Shown here: positions 9,794 to 21,093 of the stretch, one piece after another | How positions within the stretch are numbered: the first letter of the stretch is position 1 | How the letters are laid out: each line of letters begins with the position of its first letter | Assembly (NCBI RefSeq): GCF_036711975.1 | Contig: NC_091966.1 | Span: 1,929,501-1,993,500, forward strand | Direction of reading: 5' to 3' | From: Onthophagus taurus | Taxonomy: Eukaryota > Arthropoda > Insecta > Coleoptera > Scarabaeidae | DNA length: 64,000 nt | Translations under genes and position numbers: made by a program | Notes under the pieces: model-generated | The model's input: the letters and a program-made list of their open reading frames with translations, nothing else | The model's database searches: none | Told to the model about the DNA's origin: nothing

Positions 9794-11284
9794 GCATGAT
9801 CTACTGTATATGGAAGCTTGTAACCTTTGTTATAGACTGCCCACTTGTTGGCAGCATGAGCTAGTGTATCACATAACTTCTATTCTATATCGTAGAGCCT
9901 GCCAACTTGTTGGCAGCATGAGCTATTGTAGCTCAGAACTTCTGTTCCATATCGTAAAGCATGTCAACTTGTTGGCAGCAAGAGCTACTACATCTGGATG
10001 TTTGTAACGTGCCTTATAGGTTTCTAACTTGTTGGCAGCATGAGCTATTGTATCTCAGAACTTCTGTTCTATATCGTAAAGCTTGCCAACTTGTTAGCAG
10101 TATGAGCTACTACATCTGGATGTTTGTAACGTGTCTTATAAGCTGCCAACTTGTTGGCAGCATGAGCTGTTGTATCACATAACTTCTATTTTATGCCGTA
10201 GAGCCTGCCAACTTGTTGATAGTATGAGCTATTCTACCACAGAACTTCTATTCTACATCGTAGAGCTTGCCAAGTTGTTGGCAGCATGAGGTACTTTATC
10301 TGGAAGCTTGTAGCATTGCTGATAGACTGCCAACTTGTTGGCAGCATGAGCTATTGTATCTCAGAACTTCTGTTCCATATCGTAAAGCCTGCCAATTTGT
10401 TGGCAGCATGAGCTACTACATCTGGATGTTTGTAACGTGCCTTATAGGTTTCTAACTTGTAGGCAGCATGAGCTACTACATCTCGATGTTTGTAACGTGT
10501 CTCATAAGCTGCCAACTTGTAGGCAGCATGAGCTGTTGTATCAGATAACTTCTATTTTATGTCGTAGAGCCTGCCAACTTATTGACAGTATGAGCTATTC
10601 TACCACAGAACTTCTATTCTACATAGTAGAGCTTGTCAAGTTGTTGGCAGCATGAGGTACTTTATCTGGCAGCTTGTAGCATAGCTTATAAACTGCCAAC
10701 TTGTTGGCAGCATGAGCTATTGTATCTCAGAACTTCTGGTCCATATCGTAAAGCCTGCCAACTTGTTGGCAGCATGAGCTACTACATCTGGATGTTTGTA
10801 ACGTGCCTTATAGGTTGCTACCTTGTTGGCAGCATTAGTGAAAGTAAAAATTTACAGATGTAATAGATCTGTAAGTTTGTAACTTTCCTTATAGACTGCC
10901 TAATTAATTGTGTTTTTTTTAATGGAAAAAAAGTTGTTAAATTTGTTGAAGGGTACCAAACGATGTCAAAAAGTATCAGATTTTGTTAAAAACTGTCAAA
11001 AACTGTCCAAAGAAGTTAAAAAAAGTACCTGCTAATGGGAGAATGTGTCAAAAAGTGTCAAAATTTGTCAATTAGATTATAGAAAGTTGTTCAAAGGGGT
11101 CAAAAATATCAGAAAGAACAAAAAATATATCAAGGTTGTCAAAATATGTCTTATAATACCAAGAAAAGGTTACAAGCTGTTAAAACGTTGCAAATACCAT
11201 GTCAAAATGTCATATTATGTAAACGAAAGTTTTTAAATCGGTTAAAGAGTATTGAAAGATGACGAAAATTATTATTACAAAATG
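9794..11284. repeat. Second copy of the 62/60-bp satellite and its flank
   Basis: Starts inside a monomer matching about 5290 and contains palindromic TGCCAACTTGTTGGCA-type monomers to about 10840. It then continues with the GTCAAA flank corresponding to about 6641-7088. It is shorter than the first copy by several monomers. The ATGTTTGTAACGTG and GGTACTTTATCTGG monomer types recur as in the first array. Confidence 0.88.
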
Positions 11285-11494
11285 CCAATCATTGAAGAAG
11301 GTACGGAACCTCCGGTGATGTTCCCAAGAGCTTTTAATAGCATCCAATTGGAACGTGTTAAAACAGTTCCAATGCCAGGGAGACAAATACCACAAAATCT
11401 ACCTCAATTTCAACAAGATTTTCAAAATTTTCCACAACCTACGAGTTTTATAGGAAATAGTTTGGAATATTCGTATTTTAATGATCGATTTTAA
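11252..11494 (+). pseudogene. Chimeric 3' duplicate of the 9237 gene
   Basis: The frame opens in the satellite-flank sequence (MKDDENYYYKMP) and then runs into residues 44-112 of the 9237 protein, starting at IIEEGTEPP. It has no signal peptide, no TATA box and no promoter of its own. Two residue changes relative to the parent are visible near the end (R to S in PTRFIG, P to S in EYPYF). The 3' flank to 11712 is also duplicated. It is most likely a non-functional duplication product, although an 80-codon chimeric frame is open. Confidence 0.8.
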
Positions 11495-11712
11495 TTAATA
11501 TTATTATTTAGTATTATTTATTATTAAAAAAAATTCAAAAACGATTTTTTGTTTCTATTTTACCCCAAATTTGTTTCTTATATTCTTAAAGTTTTCATAA
11601 TTAAGCTGTTGAAATCGTAACTCTTTCTTTGCTATTCTTTTAAACTCATTTATTAGGTAAGATTAGAATGTTGAAATACCCAAATTACATCTTTATTCCA
11701 TTCATACCAAAA
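11285..11712. repeat. Right copy of 428-bp flank duplication
   Basis: Direct repeat of 9366-9793. The left junction shows a CCAA overlap between the satellite flank (ATGCCAA) and the gene (CTCCAAT). Confidence 0.9.
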
Positions 11713-13199
11713 TCTACAATGCGTCATTTAAAGGTCGTCATATTTCAAAATACATCACAAAATTATTAATGGATTGTCTTTTCTAGACTGAAAGCTCGTC
11801 TAGAAAACCATTCTGGTTCGTGCAATATTTCGAATTACGTGTTTACTATTTTGTAAACTTTTAGATACGTGTGTTTTATTTTGAAACAGAAAACGATTTC
11901 GTTAAAAGTAAAAAAGAACTTTAATTCATTATGTATTCGTGACGCACAAACTTTTCCGAACAAACAATGATTTTTTTTAACTTTATTCGTTTTTAACATC
12001 CATAAATTATGTTAAAATTTATTTTTGATGCCGCGACATTATCTACGTGTACTTTGTCACGTACAAGAATTCTTGATCTCGTTCCGGAGGTGAGCCATTT
12101 TTGCAATGTCATAAATTCTTGGCTTTGGTAGCCGACCGCCACCAGATGGCATAACACCGCCACGCCTGGATTCTATTCGAAGTTATTCCGCGCATATAAT
12201 ACGCTATTACCTAAAATCAGCCAAGTGTATCAACGAGGCGATAGTAAACTGATCGCGTAGGCACCTCTACATGAATCACTTTCAATTTTTTAATGAAACT
12301 TTATATGTATTCGGAAATAATGGGGAATAATTTAAAATAATAAATAGTGTTTTAGAAAATTTCTCGATTATTACCCAATAAAATTATGAAAAAAAAAATT
12401 TGGCGATTTCGTTATTGTGACCATCATGGAAACGGTTTATAACAAGGTTGTTGCTTGTCCTCTTTGTGGAACGTGATTGTTGCAGTGAACTTGCACTTAA
12501 TACCGAGCGTAGAAAGTGGATCGAGCGTGTCTCGAATACGACATCAAACTAAACATGTACTGGCGCTTTGCCAGCACTCGATGATATAACAGCGTCCAGA
12601 CTGTTGGAATTTAATTAGGCAACATTAAAAAAACACAATAATTACAAAATTCCATATTACAAAGTAAAATAAAACTTCTTAATCTGTTAGACTTGCTTTC
12701 CATGCCAAAAATGTTATTGAGTTTCCTAATTGTTTTAAATTCGATAATAAAGATGTACCAACCTTCGAAACCGGCAAAGTACGGGTTGAAGTTGCAAAAA
12801 TACTAAATAAAAGGAGCGTAAAAAAGAAGATCGAGAAGAGTGTGCTACAAACTCGAAACATTCTTTTTGTTGATTGTATGAATCAAGTAGTGTAATATAA
12901 TCATATACATCATTTCTTCATCCAGCATGCATCGATATTCCGATCCGAATTTTTGAACTGTTTCTAGTTCTCTATCCCTGTTATATCCATTCTACAATTT
13001 TCTTCACTCCTCTATTTCAATTCATATTTTCTAGATTTCTCTGTTATGCTATTCCACGCGGATAAAACTAGCCTACGGGTGCTCTCGATTAGGCTATCAA
13101 ATCGCCCTCAATAGTACTGAGATTATTCAAACCACGAAAGAAAAGCATCGGCCAAAATTTAAAATTCCAAACCGTTTCTATATGCATATTTGGATATAT
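11713..13199. other. Noncoding spacer with a GC-richer island
   Basis: No convincing gene. 12040-12260 and 12420-12620 are clearly richer in G+C than their surroundings and include CATATAATACGC at about 12195, reminiscent of the promoter regions of the active genes. No signal peptide or open frame follows. It may be an abandoned promoter. Confidence 0.35.
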
Positions 13200-14700
13200 T
13201 TGAGCATCTTTATTTAGACACTTTAGGACTAATTTAGACTTATTTAGTAATATTTAGACTCATTTTTACAAAATTTGACGCATGTGGACTCATTTAGACA
13301 CATTTGGATATCTATGTATCTATGTATGGATACATTTGGATAACAATTTGGATAACTAGAAACTATTTCGCGATATCACGTCCAGAACCTTTCAACATCA
13401 TCTCGAACATCCCTTAATATTATCTCTAGCAGTCTTTAATAACCATCAGTAAGTTTCAGTACATCTCTCTATATCATTCTCATTATCCTGGCCTGCTTTC
13501 AATGTTAACACTCTACATATTCTTCACATTTAGACACATTTGGATAACAATTTGGTTAACCAGTAACTATTCCTCGATATCACATCCAGAACCTTTCAAC
13601 ATCATGTCAGACATCCCTCAATATTATCTCTAGCAGTCTTTAACAACCATCAGTTAGGTTCAGTACATCTCCCTATATCATTTTCATTATCCCGGCTTGT
13701 TTTCAATGTCAACCTCTACATATTCTTAACATCCTTCGATATTGGATGTTAAGACATCATCCCGAGCAGCACTCATTGCCAACTTTGATAATCATTGACA
13801 TCGTCCCGTACATTGTATCATGTAATTCATGGCATGCCTCAAAATCGTTTTAACTATTTCTAGACATATGTGTAGCATCTCGCAACATCGTCCTAACCAT
13901 ACCTCAATATCGTCCCTGGCACACCATCTCTGTAATATCAATAGTTCTGATATGTTTCAATGTCAATTCTTCTCAACCTGAACCAAACATCCTTCCATAT
14001 CATCCCCAACAACCCTTTACATATTTAAAACATTCTTCAAAATTGTTTCCGATATTCCTTAACATCAACATCACCGTGAACAGCACACAATGCCAAATAT
14101 AGGGTGAAATCCATTTCAAATATATTTTAAATAGGAATGTGTGCAAAACATAAAAAATTAAAATGTTCCGTTTCGATATATTCAGGCCAGCTCTTAATAT
14201 ACTGACTAATACTCTTCACCAACATCCTAATCATCCCTAAATATGATCATATTATATGACCATCTCTCAATAGCCTTTTTGTTACCCTCAATATAGTTTT
14301 AAAAATCTATCAAAATTGTTAGTAGCAAACATTAACATCATCTCTAGAATAGTTCAAAATCAAATCGGGGTTCCTCAACAATGTCCTGGTCATTTCTCAA
14401 TATTGTCTCTAGCACACCTCAGATCCCTTAATATTAATTCTTATATCTTTAAATATCTTCCCTGGTCATCCTTTTATGTAGTGTCTGTGTGTTTTATGCC
14501 TTGACATCATATCTGTTATCCAGCAATATAGTAAAACCGGGTCTTAGACATCCTTCTATATAGTTGCTGGTATAGTTCAAAATCGTCCCATTATTATAGA
14601 CATAATGTCTGGGATATTGTCACTGACATCCCTCAACTTCATTTTTAGTATCCTCATCATTGTCTCAGATAGCACTCTATGCTGTGACTGATATCCATCG
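13200..14700. repeat. Degenerate repeat with one 204-bp tandem duplication
   Basis: Pyrimidine-rich reiterations of words like CATCCCTCAATATTATCTCTAG. A clear tandem pair has units at about 13332-13535 and 13536-13735, both starting ACATTTGGATAACAATTTGG and carrying ATATCAC(G/A)TCCAGAACC. The rest to 14700 is an eroded array of about 50-bp phrases. Confidence 0.65.
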
Positions 14701-14814
14701 ATATCTTTCGCTATTACATTACATTACATTACATAGAATACATATCGGGTAGGCGGACCAACCAACCTTGCACCGCGACCCTAAGGATCTATTGTACCCC
14801 GATAGATATCGTTA

Positions 14815-15024
14815 TCAAATTTCACCGTGCAGTCCAATGCTCTTAACGAACATTAATACCTTGCTCGGCGAAAGGTCATTCAGATCTTTTGAGGAGATAA
14901 ACTGCGACCCAAAAATCGAGAATCTGATACGGTTAACGGCAGGGCAGTGGCATAAAACATGCTCAACCGTCTCTGCTTCCTCCGCACATAGTCGGCATTC
15001 AACATCGTCGGCTAAACCCAACAA
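14815..15024 (-). pseudogene. C-terminal tail of LINE ORF2
   Basis: Encodes GLADDVECRLCAEEAET...SPSKVLMFVKSIGL and ends HGEI. The Cys/His cluster is the terminal knuckle typical of RNase H-bearing LINEs. It is out of frame with the RT/RNase H frame at 15159. Confidence 0.75.
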
Positions 15025-15158
15025 GTTGAGGTGTGCTTTTAATCGCCAGTGCCCATTAGAACTTTTATGCTACTACGGGCAAGTCCTAAAATATTCCCGG
15101 GTTTGACAGTGGCGATGTTAATAAATACCTTAGCATGTCTCATTCCAGGAGAACTGGT

Positions 15159-16508
15159 CTACAGTAGGCGAAGTCTCTCTTCAGCCCACAGTCCAATCCT
15201 ATATTTGGCCATCGCAAATGATACACCAACTGCTGGTTCCGGTTCCACAAACGCTTCAGCGCTGCCATCTCGTGCTAGCTTATCTGCCGCTTCATTGCCA
15301 GCAACACCAGAGTGACCCGGGACCCAGATCAGAGAGACTCTGTTATCACAACTCAGTGTGTTTAATGTTCTCTTACAATCATTAACCAGAGCCGACACCG
15401 TTTTCACGGCTTGCAGCGCCTGGAGAGCGGCTTGACTGTCTGAGAAAATTCGTACTGTCATGTTCTTCACCCCTCTTTCAAGAAGGATTTTAGCACCCAT
15501 GTCAATAGCAAATACTTCCACCTGGAATACAGTACAGTACGTACCCAGGCTGTAGGCTTGCTTAATTCGAGGTGTCTGGCAGTATACTCCTGCTCCTACC
15601 CCTTCAGGCGTTTTTGATCCATCTGTGTACAAGCAAATGTCTGCCCGAATCAGAGAATTTTCATTTTCGATCCAGGACTGCCGCTCAGGCAGTACAATCT
15701 GGTATCGAGCATTAATCACTGATAGTGATACCGCCAAATCTGACGGCATTGATAGCACAGTATCAGTGCTTATAATGTCTTCCGCAGCCCATTGATAGGA
15801 CATGTCGGAACAGTTTTGTGCATATTGCTTAAATCTGTAAATGGTTGTTCTAGCCACTTTCTCTATATGCAAATGCAGAGGAGATAGGCCAAGCAGAACC
15901 TCCATTGCTAGAGTTGGCGTTGTGCCTATCGCACCAGAGATTGCCAATCCAGCTACTCGTTGAATTCGTGAAAGTTTACTGATAACTGAAGTCTGTCGGA
16001 CTTTCCTATACCAGGCTGCTGCTCCGTATGTGATCATAGGTCTAACCACAGTCACATAGAGCCAGTACAGTCTTTCAGGGGTAAGACCCCAATTTTTTCC
16101 ACAAAGACTGCAACAAGTCCACAAGGATAGTCTAGCTTTGTGCAAAACTCCCTGCAAATGTCCATTCCATGACAGAGTTTTGTCTAGGATTACTCCTAGA
16201 TATTTGACTTCCTTTGAGAAAGGAATTTCTTCACCTTGGATAGTTGGGCGGATTAGTCCATCCAACTTTCGCTTCCTGGTGAAGGGCACAACAATTATCT
16301 TTTGCGGGTTTATTGAGAGGTTCTCTCCCTTATACCAAGCGCAAATGGTATCTAGGGTCACCTGGAGGACTTTAGATATCCTCGGCAAACAGGTTCCTTT
16401 GACCATAACGATAATGTCATCAGCATAAGCTTGTATTTCCACACCAACGGCTTCGACTATCGCAATCAGATCGTCAACTAGGAGGGACCAAAGCAGGGGA
16501 GATAACAC
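15159..16508 (-). pseudogene. LINE reverse transcriptase and RNase H
   Basis: A 449-codon open stretch. It starts in RT motif 4-5 (LSPLLWSLLVDDLI, then QAYADDIIVMVKG with the catalytic YADD at about residues 28-31). It continues with the thumb (VKYLGVILDKTLSWNGHL) and then RNase H with its four acidic positions visible: LYTDGSK, FQVEVFA, FSDSQAAL and WVPGHSGVAGNEAADKLAR. The upstream RT fingers lie in a different frame at 16478-16921. It is part of the 14713-16925 element and not a host gene. Confidence 0.88.
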
Positions 16509-16921
16509 CCCTCCCTGCGGGCAGCCACCTCCCGGCCTGAAGCGTATCGTACACCGTGGAGTGAAGTAGAAACTATTCTACTATCTAGCATATTGCGGAT
16601 CCAACCCGCTATAGTTGCTTCCACTCCCCTGTCAAGAGCAGCTCTTTCAAGAGATTGTGGTATTGCGTTGTTGAACGCTCCCTCTATATCCAGAAACGCA
16701 CAAACCAAGATTTCTTTATCCTGCAGCGTCCTGGATACTCTACCAACTAAGTTGTGTAGAGCCAATTCTGCTGATTTTCCCGCTTGATAAGCATACTGGT
16801 GGCGACTCAGTGGACCAGATACCAATGGCACCGTACGGATATACCGTTCCAGACCTTTTTCAAGGGTTTTCAGCAGAAATCTTTCGCTATATCCTTCAAT
16901 ATCTGATTTAACATCTCTCAT
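16478..16921 (-). pseudogene. LINE reverse transcriptase, N-terminal part
   Basis: Encodes the RT fingers and palm start: FLLKTLEKGLERYIR, then HQYAYQAGKSAELALHNLV, and FLDIEGAFNNA with the first catalytic Asp. The frame then drifts after LHGVRY and the expected GCPQGG motif is read in the 15159 frame. The 5' truncation point of the element lies just beyond this piece. Confidence 0.8.
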
Positions 16922-16925
16922 TCTC

Positions 16926-18306
16926 CCTTACGTAGTATGCTAGGAATCGTTTAGGCATAGTGACTGGTTTCCCTCAATATTGTTCCCAAATACTCCAAAT
17001 ATTGACTTCTTCGCTAATACTACAAGAGTAGAAGGAATCATGCCTCGATTTGACATTATGTAAACTTGATATTATCTCGATATGTTGATAATTTCTTTGC
17101 AATGGCATAAACAGTTTGAGATTGTACCCACTGATAACTTTATTATTAATTGAAACGGCAAAGGATACGCGAAGCAATTGTTTTTTTGGATGAGGTGGTG
17201 AGCATCAAGTATTTATCATCTTATGTCCTCCTTAAAATTGTTTCAAAACTTTTTGAACCTAATAATTTTCACATAACTTTCGATACACACCAATATTATT
17301 CTTTTTAAACTATGTGTACCACGAATTTAACTCTCGCTTAACTGGCTCCTATATTATATTAAAATTTAGTCGTACTATTCATTTATTTCATTAAACGACT
17401 TCCTTTATTGCTTCATACTTAATCGATCCCGGATAAAGTCGCCGTGATTCGATCTCGTGTTACTGTTTTAACTTACCTAAACGCAAACGGCTTCGTTGGG
17501 CGTAGCCGTTTCGCAATTTGGTCATACCTTCGCATGAACTGCGACAAAGCGGTCTGTTTTGAAAAAAAAAAAAAACACAACCTACGTCCCTATCTATTCC
17601 CGGATAAAGATTATTGAAACGATACGACGACGTCGTGCGGTTTTATGGTTTCTTGTGGGCACCAGTAATGAGAACGACCTCTTTTGGAGATTATAAAGAG
17701 ACTAGTTTTTCAATCTCCTTGATTACTCCATAAAGTCTTTGTTCAAAGAAATTGAATTTTTAGTCATTTTGATCTGAAGCATGATAACAAAGTCATCTAA
17801 ATTATGTCTAAAATCTTATTATTTATTCGATATTATTAGATAAAGTTGTACAATTTCCTTTCAAGGGAATAACACACGTAACACCTTTACACATGTATAA
17901 AAAAAAATTTGAAAGTTTTATAAACCTTTAATTATAGAATACCGCATACGAAGGAATATGTAAATGACATGAACGTAGGTATAACTCGTGTATGAACGAC
18001 ACTTACTTCTTATTTTAACAAAATGACTCAGCAAATTAAATTTTAATAAAATAATCTAATTCAATTCATTTACGCCTTTTAAAAACAATCTAATATTTCT
18101 AAAAAATTGGGAGTGGCCGAGTTTAGATAGGCTTTTTTATCTCTTAAATTTTATCGGTTTACATCCGCCATCAAGCTAAATATCTTGTTACCAATTACAC
18201 TGCGTCATCTACTTCCAATCACCACAAATCCACAATAAAACCTAGGCTATGCGTAGCAAGGTCGTATACCTAAGTCGCGGTGGTTCAAGTTCCGCGGTCG
18301 CATTGG
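16926..18306. other. Noncoding spacer and promoter region of the 18404 gene
   Basis: No gene seen. 17400-17640 is GC-richer and holds a small hairpin (AAACGGCT...AGCCGTTT at about 17487-17513). This may be regulatory for the downstream cuticle gene, but that is speculation. Confidence 0.35.
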
Positions 18307-18314
18307 TATAAAAC
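18307..18314 (+). promoter_or_regulatory. TATA box of the 18404 gene
   Basis: TATAAAAC, 97 bp before the ATG. ACACAGACCT lies at about 18363-18372 within the 5' UTR. Confidence 0.65.
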
Positions 18315-18403
18315 CCGACGATTCCCATTCGAATTTATCAGTCAAACGACGCAAAGTGCCCAACACAGACCTACAAGAACACTAAATCTAAACAAAAATC
18401 AAA

Positions 18404-18874
18404 ATGTTCAAATTGGTGGTGTTGTCTGCTCTTTTGGCCGTAGCCGCAGCTAAACCCAGTTATCTTCACGGAGCTGCTCTCTCATACGCCGCACCAGCTA
18501 TTGCAGCTCCAGCTTATGCAGTTCCATCAGCAGTCAGTTATCAAGCTAGAACCGACGTTGTCAGCAAACCAATTGTAGCAACCGCTTATGCAGCTGCTCC
18601 AGTTGTTGCTCATGCGGCTCCCGTTGTTGCTGCAGCTCCAGTTGTTGCTGCCGCTCCAGCTGTCTCAATCCCAACCGCGGTTAGTTATCAAGCTAGAACC
18701 GACGTCGTTAGCAAACCAATTGTAGCTACCACTTATGCCGCTGCCGCCCCAGTTGTTGCTGCTTACGGAGGTTATGGTAGTTATGGAGGTTACGGAGCTT
18801 ACGCTGCCCCAGTTGTGAAGTCTTATGGTTATGCTGCCCCCGCACTTGTTAAATCATACGGCCATTATTGGTAG
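18404..18874 (+). CDS. Cuticular protein with two SYQARTD motifs
   Basis: A 156-residue secreted protein, Ala/Pro/Val-rich and then Gly/Tyr-rich. The signal peptide is MFKLVVLSALLAVAAA (1-16). The motif AVSYQARTDVVSKPIVAT occurs twice (about residues 43-60 and 92-109), separated by AAPVV repeats. The C-terminal third is YGGYGSYGGYGAY and ends SYGHYW. It is intronless, with AATAAA at 19024 and 19028. It is paralogous to 22763 and 28840, which have one motif copy. The consensus suggests a CPF/CPFL-like or related low-complexity cuticle family. Family naming is tentative; the cuticle role is inferred from composition and cluster. Confidence 0.88.
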   Translation: MFKLVVLSALLAVAAAKPSYLHGAALSYAAPAIAAPAYAVPSAVSYQARTDVVSKPIVATAYAAAPVVAHAAPVVAAAPVVAAAPAVSIPTAVSYQARTDVVSKPIVATTYAAAAPVVAAYGGYGSYGGYGAYAAPVVKSYGYAAPALVKSYGHYW

Positions 18875-19359
18875 AGAAGGCGGAGACTTTGCTGTTTGTT
18901 GACCTGATCGACTGAACGTGTTACCAGAAAATTCATTGCCTTTTGGAGAGTTTTTGTTCTAAATTCTCTTCTTATATATTTTTGTAGTTAGTTGTGTACA
19001 AAGTACATTGTTAAATTAATTTAAATAAATAAAATGTGATGATTCAACGAATCTTTATTTGTTTCCATTTCTGAATTAATAAAATTTACGCAAACAAAAT
19101 AAACGAAAGGTTCGCACTTATTTAATCCTTTTTGAAAAAAATCAAAACGAAATTGCATATCAAGGCAAAAAAAGAATTTATCGATGTGGTGAGAATATTT
19201 CAGTTACATATTACTTAACACCTTATATAGGATAGTTTGACGTATACAATGTCAGTTTCAAAGCTTTATTTCTATGAGAGGTTGTATATTTACTATGTAT
19301 GTTCTTTTTCTGAAGATTTGTGTAAAGCAAATTATATCCTCATCATTTTCGCAAAATTT

Positions 19360-21093
19360 TTATTCCACTTTCAGGTTTTTCAAAGAAGAATAGCACTTTC
19401 CAGACTGGGGAGACACTGGAAAAAGGAAGGAGTCTTAGTAGAGCGGAGGAAGACTTAAAAGTCACTGAAAAAACAAGAGCTATATTAAACAGGGAGAAAT
19501 TGGAATGAGGCTATAATAATAAGAAAAAAAATGCTACATAGGAATAAGACTGGGAGGGTGAAAGGGATAAGACTGCATACACAAGAAAGAGACTGAACAG
19601 AGGTTGGAAACATGAAAAGAAGACTTGTAATAGAAGACAGAGGGTAATAAGCGAAGGTAAATATAGGGCAGAATAGAGAAAGACTGAAAAAGGGCTATAA
19701 AAGCAAAAAAGGTATTGGATGGAGAGGAGGGAGACTGGAAAGAGACTGCTAATACAAGAAAGATACTGTACAGAGACTGCAAACCAAGAAAAGAGGCTGG
19801 GCAGAAATGAGGCAAGAATTAAAGGCAAGAAAGATGTTGGATATAGAGGAGGGAGACTGAAAACAGACTACTAATGGAAGAAAGAGACTGCAAACCAAGA
19901 AAAGAGGCTGGGCAGAAATGAGGCAAGAATTAAAGGCAAGAAAGATGTTGGATATAGAGGAGGGAGACTGAAAACAGACTACTAATGGAAGAAAGAGACT
20001 GTACAGAGACTGCAAACCAAGAAAAGAGGCTGGGCAGAAATGAGGCAAGAATTAAAGGCAAGAAAGATGTTGGATATAGAGAAGGGAGACTGAAAACAGA
20101 CTACTAATGGAAGAAAGAGACTGTACAGAGACTGCAAACCAAGAAAAGAGGCTGGGCCAAAAAGGGGCAAGAATTAAAGGCAAGAAAGATGTTGGATATA
20201 GAGGAGGGAGACTGAAAACAGACTACTAATGGAAGAAAGAGACTGTACAGAGACTGCAAACCAAGAAAAGAGGCTGGGCAGAAATGAGGCAAGAATTAAA
20301 GGCAAGAAAGATGTTGGATATAGAGAAGGGAGACTGAAAACAGACTACTAATGGAAGAAAGAGACTGTACAGAGACTGCAAACCAAGAAAAGAGGCTGGG
20401 CAAAAATGAGGCAAGAATTAAAGGCAAGAAAGATGTTGGATATAGAGGAGGGAGACTGAAAACAGACTACTAATGGAAGAGAGAGACTGTACAGAGACTG
20501 CAAACCAAGAAAAGAGGCTGGGCAGAAATGAGGCAAGAATTAAAGGCAAGAAAGATGTTGGATATAGAGGAGGGAGACTGAAAACAGGCTACTAATGGAA
20601 GAAAGAGAGTGCTAAGCGACGACAAATACTGGGCACAATGTATAGAGACTGAAAGGAGTCTGTAAAGGCAAGAAAGATGATGGATAGAGAAAAGGAAGAC
20701 TGGAAGAGACTGGTTATAAAAGAATGATACTGTGTAGAGACTGGAAACCGAGAAAAGAAACTACATAGAGAGGAGGGAAACTGGAAAGAAGTTGTAAAGA
20801 GAAGAAAGAGACTTTACACAGACTGGTAAGCGAAGACAAGCATTTAGCTGAAAGCATAGAGACTGGAAAATGTCTGTAAAGGCAATAAAGAAGCTTGGTA
20901 GAAAGGAGAGAGACCGGAAAGAGGCTGATTGTAGAAGAAAGATACTGAACAAACCCTGAAAACACAAATAGGAGACCGGTAAAAAAAGACAGAAAGTGGG
21001 AAGCGAAGACCAGTATTGGGCAGAAAAGAGATAGACTAGATGGACATAAAGGAGATTAGGCAGAAAGAAGGAATATTAGAAAATGATTAGAAA
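19360..21093. repeat. Purine-rich 122-bp tandem repeat
   Basis: The plus strand is very rich in A and G. From about 19740 to 20612 it is a clean array of 122-bp units containing CTGCAAACCAAGAAAAGAGG and AAGATGTTGGATATAGAG. Units are nearly identical from 19850 to 20600. Both sides grade into degenerate AGACTG-containing versions. Minus-strand open frames (LVVCFQSPSSISNIF and similar) arise from the repeat and are not genes. Confidence 0.85.

Larger units (their letters stand above)
14713..16925 (-). mobile_element. 5'-truncated LINE with RNase H (I/R1/LOA-like group)
   Basis: A minus-strand non-LTR retrotransposon fragment. From 5' to 3' it encodes reverse transcriptase, RNase H and a terminal C-x2-C...H...C zinc-knuckle-like tail (CRLCAEEAETVEHVLCHC). 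It ends in a TTACATTACATTACATTACA tail at 14714-14733 (TGTAA repeats on the coding strand). The 5' part, including the endonuclease, is missing beyond about 16925. The frame is broken: the RT is split between two frames near 16490-16510, a TAG stop lies at about 15157, and the last about 75 codons are in another frame. A second copy of the family is at 48842-50705. The RNase H excludes simple jockey and RTE types. The exact clade is uncertain. Confidence 0.88.

Noticed and set aside
9794-10840. Regular direct repeats as a CRISPR array
   Set aside because: The whole monomer is repeated with no unique spacers, and this is an animal genome.
14768-16428. Plus-strand frames over the LINE (e.g. 15049, 16138)
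   Set aside because: They are antisense to clear RT/RNase H coding on the minus strand.
19511-20967. Minus-strand hydrophobic frames (LVVCFQSPSSISNIF-type) resembling membrane proteins
   Set aside because: They are translations of the 122-bp purine-rich repeat; the hydrophobicity comes from the pyrimidine-rich complement.
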